Positions 23,400 to 37,041 are shown, counted from the stretch's first letter. The stretch is DNA of 64,000 nucleotides from Isoetes taiwanensis (GCA_021234155.1 JAJEKV010000084.1:744001-808000), one strand, 5' to 3'. Numbers and translations: made by a program. The notes: generated by a model from the sequence alone, not told the origin.

Positions 23400-26300
23400 G
23401 TTGCGTCAGGAAACACAATTTCAATCCGACCGGACTATCATCGGCGGAGGGCGAGGCGGTGCATGGAAATAATGCGGGTGAGCCCCTCTCTTCTCTGGGC
23501 TTGAAAGGAGGCTGCCGGAAAGAGCTTTTGCTTATAAAGGAGACGACCCACGAATCGGCGGAATTTACCGGTAGGGTATCTTGGTCCACATGAAGATGGT
23601 TACCAAAAGGCGGTCGCGATGATTGGATCCGGTGAAGTGCGATGAGGATACTATACGTGAGAGAATAATTGTCTACTATGTGAATAGGAAGTTTATGATC
23701 CTTGTAATGTCTTCTAGTATTGCAAATGTAGGCGGTTCGTGAAGAAGCAAATTTTGGGCCATTTACCATCATACAACGGCTTTGAAGAAGGCGACATCGA
23801 GATCGAAATCTTGAGAAGGCTTTATGATTCTTACTTGTCGTATGAGCAGTCGAAAAACTTCGCCTTCATTTGTTGTCAAGGCATTAGCCAATGAAAAACT
23901 TCGTCATTATGGAACCTGGCTAAAACCAGTTAAGCGGGAAGAAGACAAGACAAACTAAGGAGGTAGTTGCATTTGCGGTAAAAAAGACTCCTCATCACTC
24001 TTGAGGATCGAGGAAGGAAAAGCTGGCGGGCAAGGGAAAGTTAAGAGAAAGGATCCGAAGATCACGAGGAAGGAAAAGAAAGAAAAGAAAAGAAAGATAA
24101 GAAGGAAAAGGAAAAGAAAGAGAAGGAAAAGAAAGACAAAGGAAAAGGAAAGAAAGGCGGAAGGAAGGAAAGGCGGGGACCGGGGAAGGGAGGAAAACAC
24201 GGGGAGCGGAGGAAATGGAAGGGAAAAAGAAGAAGAAGCCTGGGGCTAGAGACCCTGCAGGAGAAGGAGAACACCTAAAAACAAAGGAGAGGGCTTCGTA
24301 CTCCTAGTCTGGCTGGAAGTCCAAGGCGGGGAGGCTGACGAGGGGCGAGTGGTGGTGAAGTTCCTCCAAGCCCATCACATATCGAGGATTCTGCGGGCAC
24401 ACGGCCAAAGGTCACCATTCAGAAGCGAGGCGTAAGCTTACATTAGAATAGCTCGGCGCTTTCTCGGGGGGTGCCTTCAAATCTTAAGGTGGAAAGATCG
24501 AGAAAGGAGAAGGCGGGAGAGGAGAACCGTTTGAAGATCTTTGACCACCGCCATCTTTTTCCTCACGGGCATCACATTTATAAAGCGAATAAGCGTGTTC
24601 GGCCTAGTTCAAGGGCACGCAAATCGACATCTAGGCCAGAAATATGGAACGCGTGAAGACCTTAGTGGAATCCTTTCAAAGAGACCCACATCGGTGTCTA
24701 CTCTAGCGGATGTGATTCCATTCAATCCCCTCACAAAAAGCGCAGCCTTGGAAAGCGGGGATGACCTCATGGGGATGCACTATTATATAGTAAATGGCAA
24801 TCACTTTCGGTTATGGCTGCTCGGCTTGTTTGTAGAAGACTTCGACCTGACAAAGTCCCAAGAGCAAATGTCAAAGATTTATCTTGAGCGGAATTAGAGT
24901 CTTATCGCTTACGATCAGCGAGCAAGAATACTGCGGCTTTCGTTGTGAAGTCAATGACTCTATTTGCCAAGACTATCTTCAAGGAACCTTACATTGATAA
25001 AATAACCCACTGCGGCAACAATATGCTCTTTCGCGGGAAGCGATCCATCGGGATGCGGGCAATCAGCTTTCGAGAACCATACAAGGTACATCGTGTTTTT
25101 ATTTTCTGCAAGATTAGCAAATGGCGACGTGGCGCCATTTCCTCATGAAATGGCGCCCAGGCGCCATTTCCTCACGAAATGGTGCCACGGCGCCATTTCA
25201 TAATCATTTGCATTCAAGACTAACTTCTTCTTGTTTCCAGCGTTATCTGGCTTTGGCTGAAGTTACCATGCGTGGTAAGCAACCGAAAGATTTCAACCAG
25301 TGGGTCTTCATGCCAGAGGATATTTTTCAACTATTCATGTCCCTATGGAACTTGTGGAAATCTTGCAAGTTAACAGATAATAAGGGACAAACTATTACTA
25401 TGCTTGGGCAAAAGTGTGACTACTTGATCGGACCTACGAGGTGCATGAGGGGTCTCGACTATGAAGACTGTCGAATTTTGTTCCAGGAAGTGCTGGATGG
25501 AAAGACCTACGTGAAGGTCACCACTGATTATACAGGTAAGCAATTCTTCAAGACAAGGCAAAGACACTACGATCTATATCGTTCTTAAAGAAGGAGATTT
25601 TTGAATATGTGAAGGATAATTTTAGAAGAAGTTCACATCCTTCACGATCTCAAAATCTTGCCGTGGCGGAGCCGAGGATCTGGAAACTTGATTTCCATGG
25701 CCACCTTGCATAGTAAGTGGGTTGAAGTTGGAGTGACCAAGGAAGGAGTTTTTGATAGCGTGCCCTTTGCCTTGGCAAGATTTATCATAATCTTTGTCTT
25801 TGAGAGAGAGGATCGCGAAGACTTCGGTTCTTGAGTTGAACTAGCCCGGCGGCCGGGGGGCAAGTTGTTTGCACTCACTGTACCCGGCATCCTTGATAGT
25901 CACGGACACTAGAGGCATAACTCCAATGTGGGACAAAACCACACTATCTAACTTTTTAATACAAAAGAACACCCACGGTGATTCTTTACGGATAGTGTGC
26001 CCATAAAGGCGAGCATAACTTTTTATTTCATCGTGTTGGATAATCCGGATTCGGATCGAGAGTTTTATTGGCATGTATGAGGGCCGAATACAAGAATCCT
26101 TTGCCGCGGGGAGTTCGGGAGCCCCATGCCTCTTGCTGGTGATCCCTATCGATGAAATTGACCTGATTCCGTTTGCCGATCATCCTCAAGAAGCGCCACC
26201 GGTTCGGTACCTAAATGAAGAAGACGCAGACGGGAGATCGAGGCTATGGCAGGGAAGCTCTGCAACGGCGGTCGAATGCGACTATAATCATGAGAAACCC

Positions 26301-26728
26301 GGTGGGGCTGCCACATGCTTCTACCTCGTGCGAGAAAATGAATGCTTGCCGAGAGGAGTGTTTGATTACTTCTCACGTGGTTCGTTTGGGTAGGGCTTCA
26401 TTGATAAATAAAGAATTTTGCATTGTGTTGAAAGTGACCGGTTAGCGGCGGTGCCTTGGTAGGCTTGGCCGCCCTCTTGAATCTATCATCGCTTGGCGGT
26501 TCACGCAGCGGAGAGACAAGGTGCTATTGTTGAAGAAGGCGTAGATCCACCAAATCGAGAGATGCACGAAGCTCCACCCGATGTGGACTATGATGTGATC
26601 AAGAATACACAATTCAATCACGGACATTCTTGATGATCCCAATTTCAACGCCACGGCGTTCAAGAGCTTTCAAGGAGATCTATGGGTGCTTCTTCTAGCC
26701 ATGGCTTTGGCGATCTGAGAACTTGATC
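23400..26728 (+). pseudogene. ParB-like gene, right copy (frameshifted)
   Basis: Collinear with 1,792-5,166. The Lys-rich part (24,001-24,249) and ParB-like domain (24,471-24,897, with 'MGMHYYIVNGNH') lie in different frames, whereas the left copy is open throughout. Conversely the block after the intron is better here (25,241-25,588). Together the copies imply one long multi-exon gene with a basic N-terminus, a ParB-like domain, at least two further conserved blocks and an acidic C-terminus. Differences sit at CAG/CTG, for example gaagcctgatcc on the left versus gaagcgatcc here. Confidence 0.55.
25086..25240 (+). other. Intron of the ParB-like gene, right copy
   Basis: Donor acaag|gtacat and acceptor ttgtttccag|cgttat; 155 bp. 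It contains three GGCGCC boxes in tandem (aaatggcgacgtggcgccat, aaatggcgcccaggcgccat, aaatggtgccacggcgccat) separated by ttcctca(t/c)g. Here the boxes form a regular ~35-bp tandem array. Confidence 0.65.
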
Positions 26729-27085
26729 CTTTGTGGAACTGATCGATCACGAGCCACGAATTTTGTGTGATTATAATGTAAATTGTACAATAATATTTTT
26801 TGTAAGCAGACTCTCTCTTAGGAGTTCTTGCACTTTGTGGCAAATTTTTTGATATGCAAAACTATGAATTTGGAAATTTTAACTAATTTTGTGATGTCAT
26901 GTTTCTTTAGCTTCATTATATGCTTCCATTAGTATTTTTAATGGTGCCAATAAATGGCACTTTAGATGCATTTTTTTTTCTAAATGGCTATAATTGCTCA
27001 AAAATGGCACATAAAATGGACTAAAAGGATTTTCGTTCCTAATTGGAATCGAAATTTCTCATTTTAATGAAATTGTGCTTTATAT

Positions 27086-30000
27086 GGCATTACGCACGGC
27101 GTGGCAGCTGTGATTGGCCTTGATCTAGCCCATAGCTTTTTCGGGGGACCGTATCAAAAAGCCTTGAAGTCCACAAAGCGACAATACAAGTCCACCCGAT
27201 GGTTCCGTTGTCTTCAATCGGTCTGCAGCGGTGTAAAGATATGGTCAATCGTTGAGTGGCGGGGTCTAAACTTTGCTTGTGTGAGGGGCTCGCACATCTG
27301 CCGCCTACGCCCGGCCGGGTCAAGCTGCTGCTTCGAGAATGCCGATAGCGGTTTGGCAAATCTTGGAGAGCTGACCATGATCGCCGGTAATTGGCGGACG
27401 GTGTGGGTCGCGCCTTGTGAATGGGGACAACCACGCTTGTGGTCCATTGTCGGGGAAACCTTCCGCAATGCTCGGTTGAACAGGGTAGTGAGGATGCGGC
27501 ACCCGGTGACTGCCCTGCCCATTTAAGTAACTTCGGCCTCCATACCATCGAGTCGGTTGCCTTCCCATTAACCCGACCATTGCGGGCCCTCCACAACATC
27601 CTCCTCGCGAGAACCAATGGGGGGCCATCGTGGGGGTATGGGCTGCGTCCCTAGTGGGTCATAAGTGCTGCTTTGCAAATGCTTGTTCCCCTTTGCCGGG
27701 TGTGATGTCCCCATGGCGGCTGGGTGGCCTTCCCCGAGCACCCTCTGTAAAGGTTGAGGATGAGTGTCCGGCCGAGAACATCTCCCCACGATGCAGCAAA
27801 TGCAGCGCTTTGTCTCGCCGGATGGGTGTGAGTGCGTGTGTGGTGGCACGCGAAGGGTACGGATCTAGAATGTGGGGTGGCATTTGCGTTCTTTACTCTC
27901 GAATCAAACCATCGGTTACGGAAATGTTACTGTCCCCGGCGGCGGCGGGGGGGTCGCGAAAAGCACTGTCCTTTGCTCATAATCTAGTCATGGCGAGGAT
28001 GGCGGTCGGCATAGTGGGGGTTGGCGGCTTGCCAAACCATGTCCAAATAAAGTGGGAGGTGATGCAGTCGACCTCCTCATCCCATTGTCGGTGCCCACCG
28101 GAAATGGTGATGAGATGCATATCTTCTGCGACTACAAGTACATAGTCGACCACACTAGACCCTCCCCACGATTGTCTGTCTGCATATTGCACTTGCGGAA
28201 GCGGGCCAGCATGTGAGCCATTGCAAATTATCAAGTCAAAAATACCACATAGCGAGAACAGTATGCGCCAAAGCGGTGACACACTGTCATCGATCCTCGT
28301 GGCGGGTTGCCTCTGGCGGGGCGTAGGCTGCGGGACATGTCGTTAGCGGGGGTCAAGTCTCATGGGAACGCTCTACTCACGTAAGATTGCATTGAAATCC
28401 CCAAGAAGGGCGACCCTACCAGCTGTTTGTCTGGCCGTATGTCATCATATAGATCGACATAAGGGTCCATCCTATCGCATCGGAGTGGGTGCGATAGAAG
28501 GTGCTCTCTGGCGTGAGGGAAATCTTGCGCCGGAAAAAGGGTTGCCAGCGGTATTATGTACCACGAACCCACAAGTGCAGGTTGTGCTGTCGCGTCTTTT
28601 GGAGGGTAACCGAATGTGCCAAAAGGTTGTCCGGTGGTAGCAAACAACCCCACCATGACCCCTACGTCTGTCCGGTATTGAAGGCAGAAATGTTGGTAAC
28701 GGGCGGATCAGGTAGCTTTGTGCCGGCATGCTCCCCATGTCTCCATGAGAAAGATGAGATCCATATCGGTACGCCCCCGAAGTTGAGGCCTGTCCCCCTT
28801 CTACCAAGGGAAGCCTCGACAATTCCATGAGACCACGGGGGCACAATTCCTATTTGTCGGTAGGTGGTATGTGCAACTTTGAGTCGCGGGGAGGGCGAGA
28901 AGCGGTCGAAGTGAGAAGTAGATGGGAGCGGGAGGACGCATGTGGTGAGAGAGGGGCGGGGAGGGCGAGGGAGTAGCGGCGAGGAGAAGGGAGGGGGGCG
29001 TGGGAGAAGCTGGCGGGGCCTCGTTAATTTGCGGTTGGGGCCTCGCGGTCTGCTTGGGCAGCGGTGGCGGGAAAATGTGCATCTGCCCCGAACCAATCTG
29101 CGGCACCCCTTGGTGGCGAATGCCTCGACCACGACAAGCTCTGTCTGCGTGCTCTCTGTTGTGCGGGGTGTGAGGTCCCGGTCCGTACGGGGATGTCCCC
29201 TTCGACATCTTGCCCTGGCGCAATATGGCATCACGACCAGCGCATCCGCCGCGAGAATATGACAATCGCGGTCCACGACGGGCGTTGAGCCCCATGGCGG
29301 CTACTTTCGGGAAATGAAGCTGGCCGGGAATGTCATCCGTCGAGAATGTGTTAGGATGTTGCGGCGAGAACTCTCCCCTCCTCTTTCCTGGGACGGCATG
29401 CCTCGGACTACCCAGTTGTGGCCTCTCATGGAAGGCTCTTGGAGTTAAGCTAAACTGCCGCGAGTCAAAATTAGGCGAGGGTGGCTAAACTGTCTTGGGG
29501 TGGTGGTGGTGGTGGGAACATTGAGATGGCGCCAATCCAACATAATGGGGGATTGGTCATTGTTATAACCTCCTTGATGAAAGGGCAGCACCGGTCGGGT
29601 CACGTATTGCTCAAAATATGATCCGGGATGCTTCAACTTCATATCGAATAAGAAAAAAAGTAAGGTAACCCTTGTTGGTAGTTCGCCGTTCCTCTTGGTG
29701 TCCATGTAAAGCTAATCATCCATTTTTCAAGGAGCACTATCGATGTTCTCTTGCGGAGGTGGAGGGGCTATTCAACCATTTCACGCAAAATTTGGGCTAA
29801 GAATTTTTTTTGGCCATCTCCCTGCATTTGCTTGGGTGACTATGAACCATTGGCTAAAGGGGAGATCCATGGGTGGTGGTGGTCTATAGATGGCTGCCGC
29901 GAACCCGGAGCTTCGTGCGTGGAGTTGGCGGCAGGGTGATGCGAGCAGTCCCCCAACACGAGAACTGCTGGGCCCGTGAGCGGTGCTTGCTCGCCTCGAT

Positions 30001-30115
30001 CGTACTCTGCCAACCCTAAGAACCGAAGGCTCGAGTGCCAGTCCGGGCGGGCTTTGCTCTTACTCCGTCGTGCAAGAGCGGCCTGCGCTCCCCGTGCCAT
30101 GGTGTTGTTTGGCAT
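27086..30115 (-). pseudogene. Degenerate minus-strand LINE, right copy
   Basis: Minus-strand frames give the best view of this LINE: 27,214-27,522 carries RT-type stretches ('FRPRHSTIDHIF', 'TTLFNRALRKVSPTMDHK') and 27,090-27,617 ends in a 'LFDTVPRKS' motif-A remnant. An endonuclease start (VSWNCRG near 28,815) lies upstream on that strand. The element stops at about 27,086 next to the ParB-like gene's 3' flank, before the YxDD motif. The clade cannot be fixed from these fragments. Confidence 0.6.
29520..29850. other. Segment that differs structurally between the two copies
   Basis: Between shared 'ggggtggtggtggtggtggg' and 'tctatagatggctgcc', the right copy has ~370 bp (gagatggcgccaatccaac... 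to ...catgggtggtggtgg) where the left copy has ~210 bp of different GC-rich sequence (7,965-8,180). This is not a CAG/CTG-type difference. It points to genuine divergence between the copies or to a third paralogue mixed into the assembly. Confidence 0.5.
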
Positions 30116-30170
30116 TTAAAACGCAAAGCCAGAATGGCTAATTTTCATCTCTTAATTCATTTTTGTCTTG

Positions 30171-30588
30171 CAGCGTTCTGACATGATGCATCAGATAGTT
30201 GCGTTGTGAGAATAGAAAATGCTTATTTCAGCATATATATTCAAGCATATACATTCAGCTTCCCTGAGCCCTTGCGTGCATGGCTGGCAAGTTTGCAGGA
30301 CAAGGATTTTACTATAACCATTGGTGGTGGAGAAGATGTAGCAACGAGGATCATGCCATTCTCTCAGATTTGGTGGAAAGCTTTATTTCAAACAATCACA
30401 GGAACATTGTTGTTAGAACACCTACGAGTAACAGTGATGGTGTTGTTGTAGCTTCCAAAAGTCCAGAAAGGTCTTCCTTGAGTCCGAAAACATTAAATGA
30501 CAATATGCAATCTCATGCCAAGTGTTCGAAAGCACGTGGTCAAAGCATGTATACTTCATTATTTATTTTTGTTTCAAACTTTATTTGA
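30171..30588 (+). pseudogene. Exon-like fragment, right copy
   Basis: Acceptor-like tttttgtcttgcag at the left edge and donor gaggtaagc at the right. Two overlapping frames must be joined for one continuous product ('LASLQDKDFTITIGGGEDVA', then 'RNIVVRTPTSNSDGVVVASK'). No family is recognised. It is the same piece as 8,380-8,822. Confidence 0.35.
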
Positions 30589-30789
30589 GGTAAGCTTGAT
30601 GCTTCAATCCGGATCTTGGTGATACATCACATGCTCCAGTGCTAACTTTGTCTTTGGCTCTGCCTCAGGCATGTTTTAAATGTATTCAATTAAACATATT
30701 AAGCACATGCGTGTCTTGGTTCTGGGGCTTAGGGAGTTGATTGGAGTTGGATCCTTGGTTAGCCTATGAATTGGATCTTATGGCATGTC

Positions 30790-31110
30790 TTATATTGCAA
30801 GATCTTTGTTTTGCGGCAAAGAAAATTATTTCTTTTTTTTTTTTGAGACCTTTGATGATGATATATTGACACGAATTTTTTTTTTCACTGTAGATGAGTA
30901 CTAGATGAGTATGAAATTGGAACAAGAAGACCTACAAGGATTTTTTTATATTGCAAGATCTTTGTTTGCTTGAGACAAAGAAAAATTTTTTTTTTTTTTT
31001 TTTTTTTGAGACCTTTGATGATGATGTATTGGCCTGAAAGATTTTTTTTTTCACATGTAGATGAGTACGAGATGAGTATGAAATTGGAACAAGAAGACCT
31101 ACAAGGATTT
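30790..31110 (+). repeat. Tandem ~160-bp duplication, right copy
   Basis: Counterpart of 9,019-9,344. Poly(T) tracts are longer in the second unit (about 23 T at 30,985-31,007). Confidence 0.75.
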
Positions 31111-31352
31111 TAAGTCATTTGCATGTATGATAACAAAATATCTATACATCAAGGGATCACATATATATCCTCTATAGCAAATGAACAGGTTACATCCATA
31201 CATCAAGGGATCACTTATCCACATTATGTTTTCAATGGCAAGTGATCATGTTACTACTTTGACGTATTCCGATCTCAAATTCATATATACACACTTGTAC
31301 AAAGTGAAGAACAAAAGTGGCGCCTTTTAAGTAGCATGTTCTCATTATCAAG

Positions 31353-31688
31353 TTGTACTATGTCAAAGGTGCTAACGATGTTTATTCTCCTCTCAAAAGT
31401 GATAGTGAAGATGCCTTCAATACGATTATTTGCCGCAACGAGCCAGTTCGTACTCGATGCTCGAGGCATTTACCTTATCAAAGGCATAGATTATGGGCTA
31501 TTAAGTGTTTTTTTCACCTCTATAACCTTCATGGTAGTAGATTTGAGCAGCACAAAATAATATATAGCCTACTATGCAATTTCCATCTTGCAAAAAGTAC
31601 CACTAGAATAAACACTATATGGGACATTTTTCAACATGTTGTTTATAAACATCACCATACACATAGTTGTTTGTTCAACATTGTATAG
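31353..31688 (+). pseudogene. Exon-like 111-codon frame, right copy
   Basis: Opens near the start of 'YYVKGANDVYSPLKSDSEDA' and stays open to 31,688; the left copy is frameshifted after about 30 codons. No domain is recognised. An AT-rich flank and a Helitron-type end ~850 bp downstream favour a captured fragment over a functional gene. Confidence 0.3.
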
Positions 31689-31819
31689 TTGTTACACACA
31701 ACTACAAAAGAATATTGCTTATTTGAATGCACCATATCGTCCACCCTAATGCAAAACGTTGTTGCCAAAGCTGAGCAACTCAATCTCGCCTTTCTTAATG
31801 GCCAAATAATGTCGCCATT

Positions 31820-32106
31820 TTGTTTAATAATATTCAAAAGTGAATAGAATAGAATAATAATTGTGGATTCTAATCTTCATAAAAGCTGAATTGACCCAAG
31901 GATAAGATTTTACAACAATACTCTTCAATAACCAGTAACTATTCATTTGCACCATGTTGTTTAATAATATTCAAAAGTGAATAGAATAGAATAATAATTG
32001 TGGATTCTAATCTTCATAAAAATTGAATTGACCCAGGGATAAGGTTTTACAACAATACTCTTCAATAACCAGTAACTATTCATTTGCAGGCAAATGAATA
32101 GTTACT
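31820..32106. repeat. Direct repeats ending in a perfect 17-bp hairpin
   Basis: Two ~150-bp direct units, then agtaactattcatttgc-ag-gcaaatgaatagttact (32,071-32,106), perfect arms of 17 bp with a 2-bp spacer. Confidence 0.85.
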
Positions 32107-32498
32107 CATTATTACCTCGACTTAACTAGCGACTTTGGCAACTTCGACCCAATATCTCCAGGCACTTGAAAGTTCAAAACTAGAAAGCATACACACACAC
32201 AATTGTATCACTAAGGAACCATCTTGAAGATTCAAATTCTAGCAACTGGATATCGCAAGCTAAATTTTTGTCTATGACTATGTGAGGCATCCTACCATTA
32301 GAAGAGCTTTGTACCAAGTGCGAAGGAATAGGGCAAGGAGCATGTTTCGGATCCTACTTCATCCTCGGCACAATAGAAGTATCCTAACATAACATTATGG
32401 TTACTATGTTGGCGCCAAGCATACACAACAAATTTGGGGATTGTTGGACATGTACCAAATATACATAAGTTAATTTGGAGATTGTTGGACATTAAAAA

Positions 32499-32620
32499 TC
32501 TATTCTATTCTATTCTATTCTATTCTATTAGTTATAGCTAAAGCGGGCAGAAGCCGCACCATTACTAGTATATAATAATAATCGTGCTAATGCGGTTGCC
32601 CGGCGTTCTTTGGGCATAAT
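32499..32620. mobile_element. Helitron-type ends, right copy (hairpins damaged)
   Basis: (TCTAT)n, then 'aaagcgggcagaagccgcaccattactag' and 'gctaatgcggttgcccggcgttctttgggc'. Position and context match 10,721-10,839, but both hairpins are disrupted, while flanking sequence on each side is nearly identical to the left copy. Damage limited to the two GC-rich stems is more typical of consensus error than of neutral decay. Confidence 0.5.
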
Positions 32621-35150
32621 TAATGGACTTTGTAAATGATAAAGGCGGCGGTGATATTGAGGTGTTGGCTCACCACTCATGCATTATCCTTTAATTCAGT
32701 GTCTAGCTTGCTTTCCAATTCATAACTCTCTTAGAAGCTTCCACATTTGTGTCCTTGGGCCTAGAACAACTTGATGCATTGGCAAGGCTTCTTAATGTCT
32801 TCTATGTTTGTTAGTCGAAGTATTAGAGGTCAGTGCAAATGCATAATGCATCAGAGGTGCCCTTGGATTGAGTCTAGACTTTCTTTGATGGATTTCCCTT
32901 GTTTTCTTCTTAAAAGCCCTTCCACTTCTTTAATTTGTTCCTCTTTTTTTTCGCTTATCTCTTGCATTTACTCATGTTGTTAGATGGTGTTCTCCTCGCA
33001 TCACCTCATGGCCATAGGTTGATGTTTTGATTAGAAGGGAAAAGGGCATAAATTTGGGCTGTTGACAAAGAGACATGAATTTGGATCCTTCGATCACTAT
33101 AGCAACAATATAGCAACCAGAACGTTGATATTGTCTTATACAATATGCTCTTTACTCCAGAAGACATGGTCATCTCTTAAAATTCCTATCTCGGAAGTCA
33201 TTAACACATTTTAAAAAGTTTGAACCTAAATAGCACCTTACTTTGTGCAGTAAGATGAATTGGATAGAATATAACAATGCATACATTAATATCTTGAATT
33301 TAAAAAGTATATCTTTCTTCTTTTATTGTTATTACTTATCTTTAAAAATAAGTGCATTCACCTATACAAAATATAAATGAAGAGTAAAATAAAAGAGAGT
33401 GAGCATTCCCTTAAAGAAAATATAAATGAAGAGTAAAATAAAGTATGTGGCAGCTCCATGTGGTAGTTAGAGTGGTCTGCAAGCATATATTGATACAGTA
33501 TATGTATAATAGTATAGCAAAGAACTTTTTGTTGCGTTACTATAGAGTTTAGAACCAGCTATTCCATGTGGAGGCTTGAAAGCAGTTTTACATAGCATTG
33601 CAATCTAAACAAACATCTTTCAGAATAAGATAAGATCTTCATGAAATTTCATAATACATCTGCTAGAGAATGTATAGAAGTTTCAAGTGGTTTACTGCAC
33701 ATGAATAACAATCATAAACTGCACAATTTAACAAAATGGTAAGACTGCTATTAGAGGTAGGTTCAATTTGGTGAGACTCCTGCTATCCTTATATATTACT
33801 CAGAAACTTAGATGTTGCAAATGCAAAATAAAATAAGGAAATACCAAGAGCGAGCCCCATTAAGTCCCATTCTCAGATTTGTTTACAGGGAGATGCATCA
33901 GCTACATCATTATAACCTGGCACACGTCGAATCAGATAAATCCGCCATATTCTTTCTCTTAGAGTATATTTACTGCTTTTGTAATCAGCTGCTTCATCAA
34001 TGATCTGTGATGTCCTTTCCTGTTCTGCTTCTCTTCCAAAATGCTAAACTTTCTGCCTGCGATGAGCATATCATTGGCAGACCATTTTAAAATATGAGGA
34101 TATCATTGGCAGACCATTTTAAAATACGAATAAAGATACCATAGAATACAATAGCCAGTCCTGTAATCCGAATCCAATGCATAACCCAGATTTTGCATTG
34201 CATGCAGCTCTATTGCAAAGCAGAATCCACTTTTGATGCGAGCCTTGTAAAATCAATGTGTAGGAAGGACAGACACCATATGCACTGTTTTCATTCTTCT
34301 TTTCTATGGCTGTGATGAGCTGATGCTTTGCCTGCTAAACTCTGTCTCCGATTGATGAATTCGAATAGAAGGAAAAGGGTAAAAATAACCTAAGACATGA
34401 ACAGAGGAATAAAATACCTAAAACATCCAAACCTGAAGAACTGCATCAAGTATACCTGCATTTCAGAGCGGCAGCTTCCTATTTGCTGCTGCAAATTGTG
34501 CTCACATCCCTAATCCGAGCGATGTGGTCACAGAGGCGACCACATCTTTGTTTCTTAGGTTTTACAGCAGAGCTAGGAATTGAACTGAGCCGGTGCTGCA
34601 AATCCGCCATGAATCAAAGGCCATTGCTTATGCTTCGCGCTGCCATAAGACGTCAATAGCAGCTCTGTCGCCCTCTCGTTGATTTGTTAACAAAGAAAAA
34701 AATAGAGTGAGGAAACTCGATGGTCAGATCTAATTCTAGGGTTAAATCTTAGCCATTGGATTTAGAGCGTGGTCCATTACATAACATTATAATGTAAGAT
34801 TCAGGATATAAATTGGAATTACATTACAAGTAGACAGTTCAAAACATCCTATAAGTAGTTTGTCTATTGCCAACAAATTAGCTTATTACAACTTGCAACT
34901 TTGATCTCCTATGGAATAACTCTTGCCCAACACACACATCACAACTATGCAACCATACAACTTGGCAAAACTTACTTCAAAACTTTCTTCAGGTGGATGC
35001 ACATCACAAAGAGGCTTGCAACTAAAGGGACTCAACATGCATGCATGGCATGCATACACTGTGTGCATGCATTATGTGCATGTAATGCATGCATGCCAAA
35101 ACCATAAGTTGAAAGTGCAAACTAGCTAGAAATACAACATGCGCTCCATA
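32621..35150. other. AT-rich segment, right copy, no clear gene
   Basis: Counterpart of 10,840-13,360, with the same small direct repeats (34,068-34,130) and CATGCATG-rich stretch (35,036-35,098). No supported gene. Confidence 0.4.
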
Positions 35151-35199
35151 AATACTGCTGGCATACCCTCACATAAATACAACAACAGAATCTTATGAA

Positions 35200-36671
35200 A
35201 ACAATATCAAAATGCCCGTATAATTATATGTTTCGCACGACGAACCATTTTTTGTGATATTCTATTCATTCCCAAATGAATAGTGCAGCGCTATTAGGTT
35301 TCGGATTACTTTGAATTATTTGGGACTGTTCTCTGATTTTTGGCTCACTAGCATACAGTTTCGAGTCTCCACAGCCCAGTGGCCCGGTTACAGTAACGGC
35401 TTAAACCACTGTTTGTTTATTTGAGATCAAAGACAAACCCGGATCCGTTAGGTTACGCAATCTGGCCGAGGTACGGATTCTTCTCATCATATCGGTGATA
35501 ATATCTGGCTGACACCGAGCTCGATTGGCGAGCTTGCTTGGAAGGATTTACGCCATGACGGGCGGGCTTGGTGTAAAAATTCTAACACACCGGTGGAGAT
35601 CTTCTCAAAGCGGTTCCTTGAAATTAGAGATAAACTTTGCCCCGTCTCGGTGACGAGAACATGATACGTTATCTCACTTGGAAAGCGGACAATGTTTGCC
35701 CCTGTTATGATGAAGGCTCGGCAATTCCTTCAAATCACGATTATTTCTTCCAAGACCACAGAATTGCCCTATCTGACCACCACCCTCTCCCGGGCCGCGG
35801 TCGCGAGGAGATAGCGATTATCTGAGATTGATCTAGAACTTCGGCGAGGCCCGGAATGCCGCGAAGGCCCGATCTAGGGTGGGACATGAGCACGGAATCT
35901 TTGAGACTTCAGGGCGGCTCTAGCCTCATGCAAGGATTCCATAATGGCCCGATGTAGAGGCAACTCGAGGTTGGAACCTGGACACAAATTTTCACCGGGC
36001 ATGGGGCGGGTCCCATCACAGATAAAGTGATCCCTAGCAAGATAGAGGCCTTAATCTGGCATAGTGGGGCTACGAAACGGACTCTTGCTCGGATCTTTGA
36101 ACAAGCTGCAAATTTTTTTCGCGATATCATGCACATTCAGCAGCCTAGTATTGCAATAGCCCGGCGAGTTGGGGCCCAGAGACCGGACCGACCTCGTCAT
36201 ATAGTCGTACACTTCCGCACCTCTTAGGACAGATTATATGTGCTCCAGCACGACAGTCATTTGAAGAATACTAGATTCTCTGTTCAGGAGGATCTCTCCC
36301 CTGTACAGTTAACTAGGCGACTGGGGGAGTTGTGTAAAGTCCGAGAGGCTCGGATGCAGAACAAATGGGTAGTGTATAGAGGGGGCACAACTATCATTCG
36401 CGACCACTAGCCTGAGCACCCTTGGCTGGGATATGCATAGTGCCTTATTAGTTAGTTCTTTTTGTTATTTCTTTCATGTTTTATTACGGGGCGTTGTCTC
36501 CATGCTGTGCTTTGTTTAGGCTTAGGCCTTTTTATTCTATTGGCGGCTCATGCCCTCCTTCTTTGTTCTGGTCCCATAACCCGATAGGGTTCTCGTGGAC
36601 GATAAAAAACTTATCTATCTATCTATCTATCTATCCATCTATCCATCTATCTATCTATCTATCTATCTATC
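35200..36671 (+). pseudogene. Degenerate LINE with (CTAT)n tail, right copy
   Basis: The frame at 35,637-35,825 shows 'ALSDHHPLPGRGR', an endonuclease-type SDH motif, and 36,027-36,227 shows 'ALIWHSGATKRTLARIFEQA'. It ends in the (CTAT)n tail at 36,612-36,671. The RT core is absent. Confidence 0.45.
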
Positions 36672-37041
36672 ACTTTAGCAAGCGTTTGAGGCTTTCATAG
36701 GCCACCTTAGTGACCTCCTATTGGTCCCCATAGAGAAAATTACGAGGACAGACCTATTTGGCAAAGGTTGCTAGTACTCTGCCATTGGTTGCTCCAGAGG
36801 CTATCGAAGGGTGCATGTGGGTTTTCCACCAGAGTGTTCACGAGCATAGGCTTGCGAACTCTATGTATAGGCTGCTTGTCAATGGTGATATCCTTTCGCC
36901 ATCCACTAAGTGGTCCCTTCAGCTCTCACCTCTTAGTTGAGACGTATGTGGACTTGGGCTTGGGATAAACTACTCCATCCTAAGGTGATTGTGCTTTGGT
37001 GGCAGATTCTTCACAGATGCCCTCGGGTGAATGTGCTTGTC
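36672..37041 (+). pseudogene. Host LINE zf-RVT, left part, ending in L1 target site
   Basis: The frame ends ...W-W-Q-I-L-H-R-C-P-R-V-N-V-L-V exactly at the target duplication GTGCTTGTC (37,033-37,041). Joined to the sequence after the second GTGCTTGTC (43,753) it continues in frame as HGFDPRASALCPLC. This shows both that the host is a LINE and where the L1 went in. Confidence 0.75.
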
